Below are positions 32,404-42,000 of a stretch of 64,000 nucleotides of DNA, piece after piece. The stretch comes from DATAWZ01 sp036266975 (GTDB taxonomy: Bacteria > Actinomycetota > Thermoleophilia > Solirubrobacterales > Solirubrobacteraceae). The first letter of the stretch is position 1. Each line of letters starts with the position of its first letter. Below the pieces are notes generated by a model. That model saw nothing but the letters and a program-made list of their open reading frames with translations. It did not search any database and was not told the origin of the DNA. The translations under genes and the position numbers were made by a program. The stretch covers positions 33,515-97,514 of the forward strand of contig DATAWZ010000022.1 in the NCBI GenBank assembly GCA_036266975.1, in the 5' to 3' direction.

Positions 32404-33572
32404 CGGCGCGCCGCCCATTGGACGACTCCGAGCTGCGGCCGCCAGGCCGTGTAACGGCCGATCGGCTCGGCGTGCTCGACCGCGATGCGCGTGAGCGTGC
32501 CTCCATATTGCCCGCGGGCCTGTTGCAGCGCCCGCTCGCCCTCGAGGGTGACCGCGTTGGCGACGATCCGCCCGCCGGGCCGCAGCCGCCCCATGGCGTG
32601 GTCGATGAGCCGGGCCTCGCCGACCGAGCCGCCCAGGAAGACCGCGTCGGGGTCCTCGAGGCCGTCGAGCGCCTCGGGGGCGCGGCCGACGCGCACCTCG
32701 AGCTCGGGGACGCCGAGCCGGCGCGCGTTCTCTCGTGCCCGCGCGGCGCGGTCCGCGCGCGCCTCGACGGCGACCGCGCGCGCGGTCGGCTCGGCGCGCA
32801 GCCACTCGATCGAGATCGAGCCGCTGCCCGCGCCGACGTCCCACAGCAGCTGGTGCGGGAGCGGCACGAGCGCGGCGAGCGTGACCGCGCGCACGTGCCG
32901 CTTGGTGAGCTGCCCGTCGTGGTCGAAGGCCTCGTCGGGGAGGCCGGGCGTGCGGCCCAGCACGAGCGCGCCGGGCTCGGCGCGGCACTCGATGGCCACC
33001 GCGTGCAGCGAGTGGGGCGGCGCGGCCGACACGCCGTCGCCGATTCGCTCCTCGACCCCGCCGAGCTGCTCGAGCACGACCAGGCGACTCGGTCCGTAGC
33101 CGCGCTCGGCGAGCACCCGCGCCACCTCGCCGGCGTCGCCGAAGACGATCACGCGCCGCCCGGGCGCGAGGGCGCGGGCGAGCCGGTCGGCCGGGCGACC
33201 GACCGTGCTCACCAGCTCGACCTCCGCCGCCGGCCAGCCGAGCCGGGCGCACGCGAGCGCGAAGGCCGAGGGGTGCGGGTGGATCTCGAGTCGCTGCACC
33301 CCCAGCCGCCGCGCGAGGGTGGCGCCGATCCCGTAGAGCATCGGGTCGCCGCTGGCCAGCACGCAGCGGTCGGCGCCGGGCTCGGCGACGATCTCCTCGA
33401 CCAGCGGACCGATCGGCGAGGGCCACGCGCGCCGGCGCGCGGCGACCTCGGCGGGGAGCAGCTCGAGCTGACGGACCGAGCCGATCACCTCCGGTGCGCC
33501 GAGCACGGCCGCGCGGGCCCGCTCCCCCAGCCCCGCCCAGCCGTCGGCGCCGATGCCGACCACGGCGATCAC
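32400..33572 (-). CDS. cobL: Precorrin-6B methyltransferase (decarboxylating) CobL (CbiE-CbiT fusion)
   Basis: Bifunctional enzyme methylating C5 and C15 and decarboxylating the C12 side chain. The 390-residue product has an N-terminal CbiE-type methylase (VVGIGADGWAGL, LASGDPMLYGIGATLAR) and a C-terminal CbiT-type SAM domain (LTKRHVRAVTLAAL, LLWDVGAGSGSISIEWLRA). The GTG at 33572 overlaps the upstream gene's stop as GTGA. The genuine domain order and full length are intact. Confidence 0.95.
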   Translation of the reverse strand: MIAVVGIGADGWAGLGERARAAVLGAPEVIGSVRQLELLPAEVAARRRAWPSPIGPLVEEIVAEPGADRCVLASGDPMLYGIGATLARRLGVQRLEIHPHPSAFALACARLGWPAAEVELVSTVGRPADRLARALAPGRRVIVFGDAGEVARVLAERGYGPSRLVVLEQLGGVEERIGDGVSAAPPHSLHAVAIECRAEPGALVLGRTPGLPDEAFDHDGQLTKRHVRAVTLAALVPLPHQLLWDVGAGSGSISIEWLRAEPTARAVAVEARADRAARARENARRLGVPELEVRVGRAPEALDGLEDPDAVFLGGSVGEARLIDHAMGRLRPGGRIVANAVTLEGERALQQARGQYGGTLTRIAVEHAEPIGRYTAWRPQLGVVQWAARR

Positions 33573-35191
33573 GCCGGCGCCGCCAGGGCGAGCGCCGCGG
33601 CGAGCGCGTCGAGGAGTCGCTCGTTCTCGGCCGGCCCGCGCGCGGTCAGGCGCAGGTGGCCGCGGTGCAGCCCCGGGAACGACGCGGCGGGGCGCACGGC
33701 GATCCGCTGGGCCCGCAGCGCGGCGAGTGCCGCCGGGCCGTCGTCGACCTCGATCAGGCAGAAGTTCGCCGCGCCCGGCCAGGTGCGCACACCGGGGAGC
33801 GCGGCGAGCCGTCGCTCCAGGTCCGCGCGCTCGGCCTGCACGCGCTCGGCGATCGCGGCGAGCTCGTGCGGGTGGGCGCAGGCAGCGTCCAGCGCGGCGA
33901 GCGCGAGCGCGTTGACCGACCACGGCGGGCGGACCGCGCGCAGCCGCTCGATCAGCGCCGGCGGACCGAGCGCGTAGCCGGCGCGCAGCCCGGGGATCGC
34001 GAGCGCCTTGGTGAGGCTGCGCACGACGATGACGTCGGGCAGGCGCCCGCCGGCGAGCGTCGCCGGCTCGCCGGGGACGAGGTCCATGAAGGCCTCGTCG
34101 ACGACGAGCACGCGGCCGGGGCGCCGCAGTGCGAGCAGCGCGCCCGCGGGCACGAGCGTCCCGTCGGGCGACGCGGGGTTGCCGACCACGACGAGGTCGG
34201 CCTGCTCGGGCACGGCGGCAGGGTCGAGCGCGAAGCCGCTCGCGGGGTCGCGGAGAACGCGGGCGACCGGGACGCCGTGGGCGCGCAGCGCGGCCTCGCT
34301 CTCGGTGAAGGCGGGGTGAACACAGGCGGCCAGCCGCGGGCGCAGGCCGGCGGGCAGCAGCCACAGCGCCTCGGCGGCGCCGCTGGTCGGCAGGACCTCG
34401 TCGGGGTCGCGGTCGTGGCGGGCGGCGAGCGCGGCGGTCGCGGCTCGCTCGTCGGGATAGCGCTCGGCCTGGTCGTCCAGGGCGGCGGCGAGCGCGTCGC
34501 GCAGCCACTCCGGCGGGCCGCCGGCGAGCACGTTGACGGCGTGGTCGGCGTCGCCCGGGCGCACCTCGGTGTCACCGTGGTGACGCAACGAGGCCTCGCC
34601 CGCCGCCGTTTTGTCGGGTTTGAGGCGTATAGCGCCCCCAACTGGGGCAACTCCCCCGGCCGCGGCCTCCGGAAGCGCCAGTACGCGACCCGCGACGACC
34701 AGATCGACGCGGTCGGCCCGCCCGGCCAGCCGCCGCACGGCGTCGCCGAGCAGGTCGAGCCACAGCCGCGAGCCCGGGTCGAGCGGCAGCAGCCCCTCCC
34801 CCGCCTGCTCGGCCACGACGACCGTGCACCGCGCGCTGGCGAGCGCTTCGACCTGGCCGAGCACCGAAGCCACCGCGCCGTCATCGAACGCCCCGAAGGC
34901 GCCCGCCCGATGCAGCACCCCGGCGATCCACGCGCCGAGTCCGTCGAGCAGCACGCACTGCTCCTCGGCCCCCGCGAGCGCCTCGGTGAGCGAGTCCCCC
35001 GCCTCGACGGTCTGCCAGGACGCCGGGCGCCGCGCCACGTGCGCGGCGATCCGCGCGGCCATCTCGGGGTCGTCGTCCGAGGCGGGTGCCGTCGCGACGT
35101 AGCGCACCGGCAGCCCGCTCGCTGCCGCCAGACGCTCGGCGTGAGCGCTCTTGCCCGAGCGCGTGCCGCCGATCACCAGCGAGAGCCCCAT
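33569..35191 (-). CDS. Fused adenosylcobinamide kinase/guanylyltransferase and PLP-dependent threonine-phosphate decarboxylase-like protein (CobU-CobC)
   Basis: The 540-residue product joins two enzymes. Residues 1-180 are CobU/CobP-like, with the P-loop GGTRSGKSAHAE, YVATAPASDDDPEM and the CVLLDGLGAW segment; they would phosphorylate and guanylylate adenosylcobinamide. Residues about 195-540 are a class I/II aminotransferase with LPTSGAAEALWLLP, VVVGNPASPDGTLVP and the PLP-lysine motif SLTKALAIPGLRAGYALG, as in L-threonine-phosphate decarboxylase, which makes aminopropanol phosphate. Both act in lower-ligand assembly. The ATG overlaps the cobB stop as TGATG. The fusion is unusual. Confidence 0.88.
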   Translation of the reverse strand: MGLSLVIGGTRSGKSAHAERLAAASGLPVRYVATAPASDDDPEMAARIAAHVARRPASWQTVEAGDSLTEALAGAEEQCVLLDGLGAWIAGVLHRAGAFGAFDDGAVASVLGQVEALASARCTVVVAEQAGEGLLPLDPGSRLWLDLLGDAVRRLAGRADRVDLVVAGRVLALPEAAAGGVAPVGGAIRLKPDKTAAGEASLRHHGDTEVRPGDADHAVNVLAGGPPEWLRDALAAALDDQAERYPDERAATAALAARHDRDPDEVLPTSGAAEALWLLPAGLRPRLAACVHPAFTESEAALRAHGVPVARVLRDPASGFALDPAAVPEQADLVVVGNPASPDGTLVPAGALLALRRPGRVLVVDEAFMDLVPGEPATLAGGRLPDVIVVRSLTKALAIPGLRAGYALGPPALIERLRAVRPPWSVNALALAALDAACAHPHELAAIAERVQAERADLERRLAALPGVRTWPGAANFCLIEVDDGPAALAALRAQRIAVRPAASFPGLHRGHLRLTARGPAENERLLDALAAALALAAPA

Positions 35192-36546
35192 CACACCCGC
35201 AGGGCGGCGCGCACGAAACGCCCGGCGATCGTCGGGTGGGCGGCCCAGTGGAGGTGCAGGTAGCCGGCCTGCAGCGCGCCGAACGCGCAGCCGTCGGCCC
35301 GCTCCCGCCCGCGCACCGACAACCGCCAAGCCGGGGCGCTCAGCTCGCCGCCGGGCCGCGGCTCGACCGTGGAGTAGTGGAACTCGTGCCCGCGCACCTC
35401 CTCCCCGGCGGCCAGCCACGGCGTCGCCGAGGCCGCGACCGCCTCGCGATAGCCGAGCGTCAGCCGCCCGGCCATCTTCCCGCGCAGCGGCAGCACCCCG
35501 CACATCGCCCGCCCGTCGAGCTCAGCAGCGAGGTAGAGGAGCCCGCCGCACTCAGCGAGGATCGGGCGCCCGGCGGCGGCGAACGCGGCGACCCGCGCGC
35601 GCAGCGGCTCGTTGGCCGACAGCTCCTCGCCGTAGACCTCGGGGAAGCCGCCGGCGAGCACGAGCGCGTCGGTGCCCGGCGGGAGCGCCTCGTCGCGCAG
35701 CGGGTCGACGTCGACGAGCTCGCCGCCGGCGGCGCGCAGCAGCTCGAGGTTCTCCTCGTAGTGAAAGGAGAAGGCCGGGCCGCGGGCGATCGCGATCCGC
35801 GCAGAGCGCGGCGCGGAAACGCCGGGATCGGGCGACCACGCCGGCCCGGGCCGCGCGGGCGCGCCGCGGGCGAGCGCGAGCACCGCGTCGAGGTCGCACT
35901 GCCGCGCGACCGCGTCGGCCAGCAAGCCGAGCGCCTCACGCGCGAGCTCCTCACGCTCGGGCGCCGGCACCAACCCGAGGTGGCGCTCGGGCGTGCGCAG
36001 CCGCTCGTCGCGCCGCAGGGCGCCGATCACCGGCAGCCCGAGCGGGGCGACCGCGTCGCGCAGCAGCTCCTCGTGGTGGTCGGAGCCGACCTGGTTGAAG
36101 ACCACGCCGGCGACGGCGACGTCGGGATCGAAGCTCGCGAAGCCGTGCACGACCGCCGCGGCCGAGCGCGCCATCGCCGAGGCGTCCACCACCAGCAGCA
36201 CCGGCGCGTCGAGCAGCCTGGCCACATGCGCGGTCGAGGCGAGCTCCTCGCGCCCGGAGGCGCCGTCGAACATGCCCATCACGCCCTCGATCACCGCGAC
36301 GTCGGCGCCGGCGCCGCCGTGGCGCACGAGCGGCGCGATCAGCTCGGGCCCGCTGAGGAACGCGTCGAGGTTGCGCGCCGGGCGCCCGGCGGCGAGCGCG
36401 TGGTGGCTGGGGTCGATGTAGTCGGGCCCGACCTTGAACCCCTGCACGACCAGGCCGCGGGCCCGCAGCGCGCCGATCAGCCCGCAGGCCACGGTCGTCT
36501 TGCCCGCGCCCGAGCTGGTCCCCGCCACGACGACCCGCGCTACCAC
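35191..36546 (-). CDS. cobB: Cobyrinate (hydrogenobyrinate) a,c-diamide synthase
   Basis: Glutamine-dependent amidase acting on the a and c carboxylates. The 451-residue product has an N-terminal ATPase domain (AGTSSGAGKTTVACGL, KVGPDYIDPSHH, EGVMGMFDG) and a C-terminal class I glutamine amidotransferase-like domain with the nucleophile in ILAECGGLLYL and a GHEFHYS motif. The GTG at 36546 overlaps the cobO end by 7 bp. In the aerobic pathway the substrate is hydrogenobyrinic acid. Confidence 0.95.
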   Translation of the reverse strand: MVARVVVAGTSSGAGKTTVACGLIGALRARGLVVQGFKVGPDYIDPSHHALAAGRPARNLDAFLSGPELIAPLVRHGGAGADVAVIEGVMGMFDGASGREELASTAHVARLLDAPVLLVVDASAMARSAAAVVHGFASFDPDVAVAGVVFNQVGSDHHEELLRDAVAPLGLPVIGALRRDERLRTPERHLGLVPAPEREELAREALGLLADAVARQCDLDAVLALARGAPARPGPAWSPDPGVSAPRSARIAIARGPAFSFHYEENLELLRAAGGELVDVDPLRDEALPPGTDALVLAGGFPEVYGEELSANEPLRARVAAFAAAGRPILAECGGLLYLAAELDGRAMCGVLPLRGKMAGRLTLGYREAVAASATPWLAAGEEVRGHEFHYSTVEPRPGGELSAPAWRLSVRGRERADGCAFGALQAGYLHLHWAAHPTIAGRFVRAALRV

Positions 36547-37157
36547 TCGATCCCCTGCTGGGCGCGGATGCCGGCGTCCATCGGGTGCTTGACCTTGACC
36601 ACCTCGGAGACGAGGTCGGCGAGCTCGATCAGCTCGGGCGCGGCGTCGCGGCCGGTGATGACGACGTGCTGGAAGCCGGGCCGCGCGCGCAGCACCTCGA
36701 CGACCTCGCCGACGTCGATCCAGCCCCACTTGATCGGATAGGTGATCTCGTCGAGCAGCAGGAACTCGTAGCGCTCGGCGGCGATCGCGCGCTTGACCCC
36801 CTCCCACCCCTCGCGCGCGAGGTCGGCCGACTCGTCCAGATCGCGCGACAGCCACGACCAGCCGTCGCCCATCTTCTCCCAGTCGATGCGGCCCAGGGCG
36901 GCGGCCGCCTTGGCCTCGCCGACCTTCCACTTGCCCGACTTGACGAACTGGAAGACGCCGCAACGGTAGCCGCGCGCCCAGGCCCGCATCAGCATCCCGA
37001 AGGCCGAGGTGCTCTTGCCCTTGCCGGTCCCGGTGACGACGATGACCAGTGGGCGGTCGCGCGGCTTGCGCCGCTGGGGCTCAGCACTCCCCCGATCGCC
37101 CGGCGCATGCGGGACATCGACCTCAGCGCCGCCACGACGTGACGACGCGTCGGTCAT
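36540..37157 (-). CDS. cobO: Cob(I)yrinic acid a,c-diamide adenosyltransferase CobO
   Basis: ATP:corrinoid adenosyltransferase of the CobA/BtuR type. The 205-residue product has the P-loop VVTGTGKGKSTSAFGM, the QFVKSGKWKVGE segment, the FLLLDEITYPIKWGW motif and VVITGRDAAPELIE. The first 30 residues are a low-complexity lead. The 5' end overlaps the upstream chelatase-subunit stop by 4 bp. Confidence 0.95.
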   Translation of the reverse strand: MTDASSRRGGAEVDVPHAPGDRGSAEPQRRKPRDRPLVIVVTGTGKGKSTSAFGMLMRAWARGYRCGVFQFVKSGKWKVGEAKAAAALGRIDWEKMGDGWSWLSRDLDESADLAREGWEGVKRAIAAERYEFLLLDEITYPIKWGWIDVGEVVEVLRARPGFQHVVITGRDAAPELIELADLVSEVVKVKHPMDAGIRAQQGIEW

Positions 37158-39001
37158 GCCGCCCGCTCCAGGCGATGCAGCGACGCACCCGCCGCCTGGG
37201 CCAGCGCCGACGCCAGCCCGAGGCGCACCGGACCCTCCTCGGTGTCGACGACCCGCACGACGTCGGCGGCCCGCGCCAGCGCCGCCGCCGCCCGCGGCAC
37301 CTGACCACCCGGGTCGGCGACCCGCCCGTCGGTCACCACGACGGCGATCACCCGCCGCTCCGGTTCGCGCGAGCGCTCGCGCCGCACGAGCTGCGCGGCC
37401 GCGCGAAGCCCGGCCGCGAGTGGCGTGCGCCCGCCCGTCGGCAGCTCGCGCAACGCCGCGGCCGCCTGCTCGAGCGGCGCGCCCGGCGCGACGAGCAGCG
37501 TCGCCGACCCACCGCGGAAGGCGATCACCGCGACGCGGTCGCGGCGGGCATACGCGTCGCGCAGCACCCCGAGCAGCGCGCCCTTCACGCGCGCGAGCCG
37601 CTGGCGCGCACCCATCGAACCGCTCGCGTCGACGACCAGACAGAGCAGCGCCGACTCGCGCCCGGCGCGGACGTGCTCGCGCAGCGCGTCGCGGTCGCCG
37701 AGCAACCGCGCCCGCAGGCTGCCGACCACCGCGAGGTCAGAGGGGTCCGCAGCGGCCGGTACGGTGTCGATCGAGCCTGCCGCGAGGCCGCGGGCCCGAG
37801 CCCGGCGGCCCGCTGGCCCCTGCCCGGCGCCGGGGAGGTGAAGCGCCTGGGCACCCAGCCGGGCCGCCGCCGGTGCGGCGCGGCGCTCGCCGGCGGGGAC
37901 GCTCGGGCTCGAGCTCGGGGTGGGGTCCGGAGCCGCGGGCGCACCCGAGGAGCCGCTCGGCGCGAACCCGTTTCCGCCCCCCAACGGCGGCTCAGGTTCA
38001 TCGTCCCCATCGCCCTCGAGCGCGCGAGAGAGCTCGTCGGGATCCGGCGCCCCGCCGTCGAGCGGGTCGCGCCGGCGCCGGTGCGAGAGCGCCAGCGGCG
38101 CCGCCCGGCGCAGGTGCTCCTCGGAGACCTCCGAGACGCCGTCGAGCGCCGCGAGGGCCCGCGCGGCCCGCGCCCACACCAGATCGCCGCGCACCCCATC
38201 GACCCCGAGCGCCGCGCACGCGCCGGTGATCCGCAGCAGCTCGCGCTCGCCCAGCCGCACGTCACCCGCGCGCTCGCGCGCCGCGACCAGCGACGCGGCG
38301 AGCGTCCGCTCCTGCTCGGCGAAGCGCGCGCAGAACGCGACCGGGTCGGCCTCGAAGGCGAGCCGGCGCCGGACGATCTCCGCGCGCGCCGAGGGCTCGG
38401 CCGGGGCGCGCACCTCGACGCCGAGGCCGAAGCGGTCGAGCAGCTGCGGGCGCAGCTCGCCCTCCTCGACGTTCATCGTCCCCACGAGGATGAAGCGCGC
38501 GGCGTGCTCGACCGAGACCGCCTCGCGCTCGACCCGCGCCACCCCCGACGCCGCCGCGTCGAGCAGCGCGTCGACGAGGTGGTCGGGCAGTAGGTTGACC
38601 TCGTCCACGTACAAGACGCCCTGGTGGGCGCGCGCGAGCAGTCCGGCCTCGAACGCGCGCTCGCCGGCGAGCGCCCGGGCGAGGTCGAGCGAGCCGACGA
38701 GCCGGTCCAGCGTGGTCCCCAGCGGCAGCTCGACGAGCGGCGCGGGCCGGGGCGCGGCCGGCGCGTCCGCCGCGACCAGGCCGCCCGGCGCGTGCTCCCC
38801 CGGCGCGAACGCGAACGCCTGCTCCGAGGCCGCGAGCACGGGCGGCAGCAGCGGCGCCAGCCCGCGCACCGCGGTCGACTTGGCCGTCCCGCGCTCACCG
38901 CGCACGAGCACGCCGCCGACCTCCGGCGCGATCGCGTTGACCAACAGCGCCATGACCAACTCGCCCTGACCGACGATCGCCGTCAGTGGGAACGGACTCA
39001 C
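37154..39001 (-). CDS. Putative cobaltochelatase ATPase/VWA subunit (ChlI-ChlD-type fusion)
   Basis: Expected partner of CobN for ATP-driven cobalt insertion. The 615-residue product has an AAA+ domain like BchI/ChlI (VRGERGTAKSTAVRG Walker A, GVLYVDEVNLLPDHLVDALLD Walker B, FILVGTMNVEEGELRPQLLDRFGL), an acidic/proline-rich linker at about 330-400, and a VWA domain with the MIDAS motif DASGSMG and TDGR. GTG 39001 overlaps the cobN stop as GTGA. This layout is common in actinobacteria in place of CobS/CobT. Confidence 0.9.
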   Translation of the reverse strand: MSPFPLTAIVGQGELVMALLVNAIAPEVGGVLVRGERGTAKSTAVRGLAPLLPPVLAASEQAFAFAPGEHAPGGLVAADAPAAPRPAPLVELPLGTTLDRLVGSLDLARALAGERAFEAGLLARAHQGVLYVDEVNLLPDHLVDALLDAAASGVARVEREAVSVEHAARFILVGTMNVEEGELRPQLLDRFGLGVEVRAPAEPSARAEIVRRRLAFEADPVAFCARFAEQERTLAASLVAARERAGDVRLGERELLRITGACAALGVDGVRGDLVWARAARALAALDGVSEVSEEHLRRAAPLALSHRRRRDPLDGGAPDPDELSRALEGDGDDEPEPPLGGGNGFAPSGSSGAPAAPDPTPSSSPSVPAGERRAAPAAARLGAQALHLPGAGQGPAGRRARARGLAAGSIDTVPAAADPSDLAVVGSLRARLLGDRDALREHVRAGRESALLCLVVDASGSMGARQRLARVKGALLGVLRDAYARRDRVAVIAFRGGSATLLVAPGAPLEQAAAALRELPTGGRTPLAAGLRAAAQLVRRERSREPERRVIAVVVTDGRVADPGGQVPRAAAALARAADVVRVVDTEEGPVRLGLASALAQAAGASLHRLERAA

Positions 39002-42000
39002 GATCCACCTCCGCCGCGAGCCGACGACGCGCCATCCGCGGGCCGCGCCGGCCATCCCGCGGCGTCCTCGAGCTCGCCTTCGAGCGCGAGGAACTGCTCC
39101 CGGATCGCGCCCAGCGTCTCCTCCGAGGGCGATCCCCACAGCCCGCGATCGGCCGCCTCGAGCAGCCGCTCGGCGATCGCCCGCCCGGCCCACGGGTTCG
39201 AGCGCGCCATGAACTCGGCGATGTCGGCGTCGAGCAGGTAGCGCTCGGCGACCGTCTCGTACATCCAGTCGTCGGCGACGCCGGCGGTCGCGTCGTAGCC
39301 GAAGAGGTAGTCCACCGTGGCCGACAGCTCGGCGGCGCCCTTGTAACCGTGGCGGATCATCGAGGCGATCCAGCGCGGGTTGGCCACGCGCGCGCGGAAC
39401 ACCCGACGGGTCTCCTCGCCCAGGGTGCGCGAGATGACCCGCGAGGGGTCAGAGCTGTCGCCCATGTAGGCCGCCGGATCGGAGCCACGCAGCGAGCGCA
39501 CCATCGCCACCATGCCGCCGTGGTACTGGTAGTAGTCGTCGGAGTCCAGGATGTCGTGCTCGCGCGAGTCGACGTTCTTCACGGCGACCTCGATGCGTGA
39601 ATAGCACGCGCGCATCGCCTCGCTCGCCGACGCGCCGGTGACCCCGCGGCCGTAGGCGTACCCGCCCCACGCCTCGTAGACCGAGGCCAGGTCGCCCTCG
39701 TCGCGCCACCCGCGCGCCTCGATCAGCTGCGAGAGCCCGGCGCCGTAGGTGCCCGGCGCCGAGCCGAACACCCGCGTGGCGGCGAGCTCGCCGGCGAGCG
39801 AGGCCGAGTCGGCGCGCACGTGCTTGGCCACGAAGTTCTGATCGTCGGGCTCCTCCAGCGAAGCCACCATCCGGACCGCGTCGTCGAGCAGCGCGACCAG
39901 GTGCGGAAACGCGTCGCGGAAGAAGCCCGAGATGCGCACGGTCACGTCGATCCGCGGGCGCCCGAGCTCGGCGAGCGGGATCGCCTCCACGCCGCGCACG
40001 CGCCGGGACTCGCGGTCCCACACCGGCCGCGCGCCGAGCAGCGCGAGCATCTCGGCGACGTCGTCGCCACCGGTGCGCATCGCGCTCGTCCCCCACGCGA
40101 CCAGGCCGACCATCTCCGGCGCCGAGCCGTGCTTGTCGATCAGCGCGTCGGCGAGCCGCTGGCCGACCTCCCAGGCCAGCTCGGAGGGCAGCGCGCGCGG
40201 GTCGACCGAGTAGAAGTTGCGGCCGGTGGGCAGGACGTCCAGGCGCCCGCGCGTCGGCGCGCCCGACGGCCCCGCCGGGACGTGCCGCCCGCGCAGCGCG
40301 GCGACCACCGCCGCCAGCTCACCGTCCGTGCGCGCGAGCAGCGGCACCACCTCCTCGGCGGCGAAGCGCAGCACCTCCTGCACGTCGCGGTCGGCGCGCC
40401 CGAGCACCTGCTCGCAGACCGCCCCATCGAACGCCCAACCCCGCGAGGCGAGGGCCTCCAAGAGCGCCGCTTGCGCCTGCTCGAGCCGGTCCACGAGATC
40501 CCCCGCGCTCGCCCCGGGACCCGGGAAGCGCTCGAGCAGCGCGCCGACGTCGCCGGGCGGTGCGGGCGCGCCCGGAGCGCGCACCAACGCGGGCTCGTCC
40601 AGCCCGAACGCCGCCCCGACCGCCTGGCGCAGCCCGAGCCGCCCGCCCGACCCCAGCCGCAGCAGCGCGCTGGTCAGCCCGCGCAGCTGCTCGCCCTGCG
40701 GCGCGCGGCCGAGGATGTGCAGCCCGTCCTTGATCTGGATGTCCTTGACCTCGCACAGATACCCGTCGATGTGGCCGACGAGCTCGCCGAGGTCGTCCGG
40801 ACGCTCGCTGACCCCGAGCTCGCCCTGCAGGTTGGCGCGCTCGATCGCCGACCAGATGCGCGCGGCGAGCGCCGGCAGCTTCGGCGGGTCGAGCACCTCC
40901 AGCCGCGCGTAGTCGTCGAGCAGCGTCTCGAGCTCGGCGAGCTCGTCGTAGGTGTCCGCGCGCATCATCGCCGGCACGAGGTGGTCGACGATCACCGCGT
41001 GCGCGCGGCGCTTGGCCTGCACGCCCTCGCCGGGGTCGTTGACCACGAACGGGTAGACCAGCGGCACGTCGCCGAGCGCCGCGTCGGGCGCGCAGCCGGG
41101 CCCGAGCGCGAGCACCTTGCCCGGCAGCCACTCGAGCGTCCCGTGCTTGCCCAGGTGCACGATCGCGTCGGCGCCCCAGCGCGCGTCGATCCACCGGTAC
41201 ACCGCGAGGTAGTGGTGGGTGGGCGGGAGCTCGGGGTCGTGGTAGATCGCCGAGCGAGGGGCCCGGCTCGCCGGCCTGCGGCCGGCCGCGCCACCCTCGT
41301 ATTCCAGCGGATCCTCCCCGTAGCCGCGCGGCGGCTGGATCGCGATCAGCACGTTGCCGAGCGCCAGGCCCGCGATCACGAAGTCCTCCCCGTCGACATA
41401 AAGCGAAGACGGGGGGCCCGGCTCGCCGGCCTCACGGCCGGCTGCGCCACCCTCGTAGCGATCACCCGGCGGCGGCCCCCACTGCGCCTCGACCGCTGAG
41501 CGCAGCGCCCCGGGGAGCGTCGCGTACCACGCCAGATACTCCCCAACCCCCAGCCGCAGCGGCGCCGACGCGAGCTGCTCGTCGGTGAGGAACTCGGGGT
41601 CGTGCCCGCCGGCGCCGATCAGCGCGTGCATGAGCTCATCGCCGTGCGCGAACGGCCGCTCGACGTCCATGCCGTCCGCGGCGAGCGCGTCGAGCAGCGC
41701 CAGCGCGCTCGCCGGGGTGTCCAGGCCCACCGCCATCCCGACCTTGGCGTGCCGCGTGGGAAAGCTCGTGAGCAGCACGGCCACGCGCCGCTCGCCGGCG
41801 GGCAGGTGGCGCAGGCGGGCAAAGCGGACGGCCAGGCGCGCGACGCGGGCGCAGCGCTCGGGGTCGGCGAGGTAGCCGATCGGCATGCCCTGCGCGTCGC
41901 GCTCCTTGAAGGAGATGACCCCGCCGAGCAGCCGCCCGTCGAACTCGGGGATCGCCACCTGCGTGGCGGCGTCCAGCGGGCTCAGGCCCGACGCCGAGGC

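Noticed and set aside
39820..41499. 559-codon open frame on the plus strand inside cobN
   Set aside because: It is antisense to a complete, well-conserved CobN and has the His/Arg/Glu-rich composition of a shadow frame.
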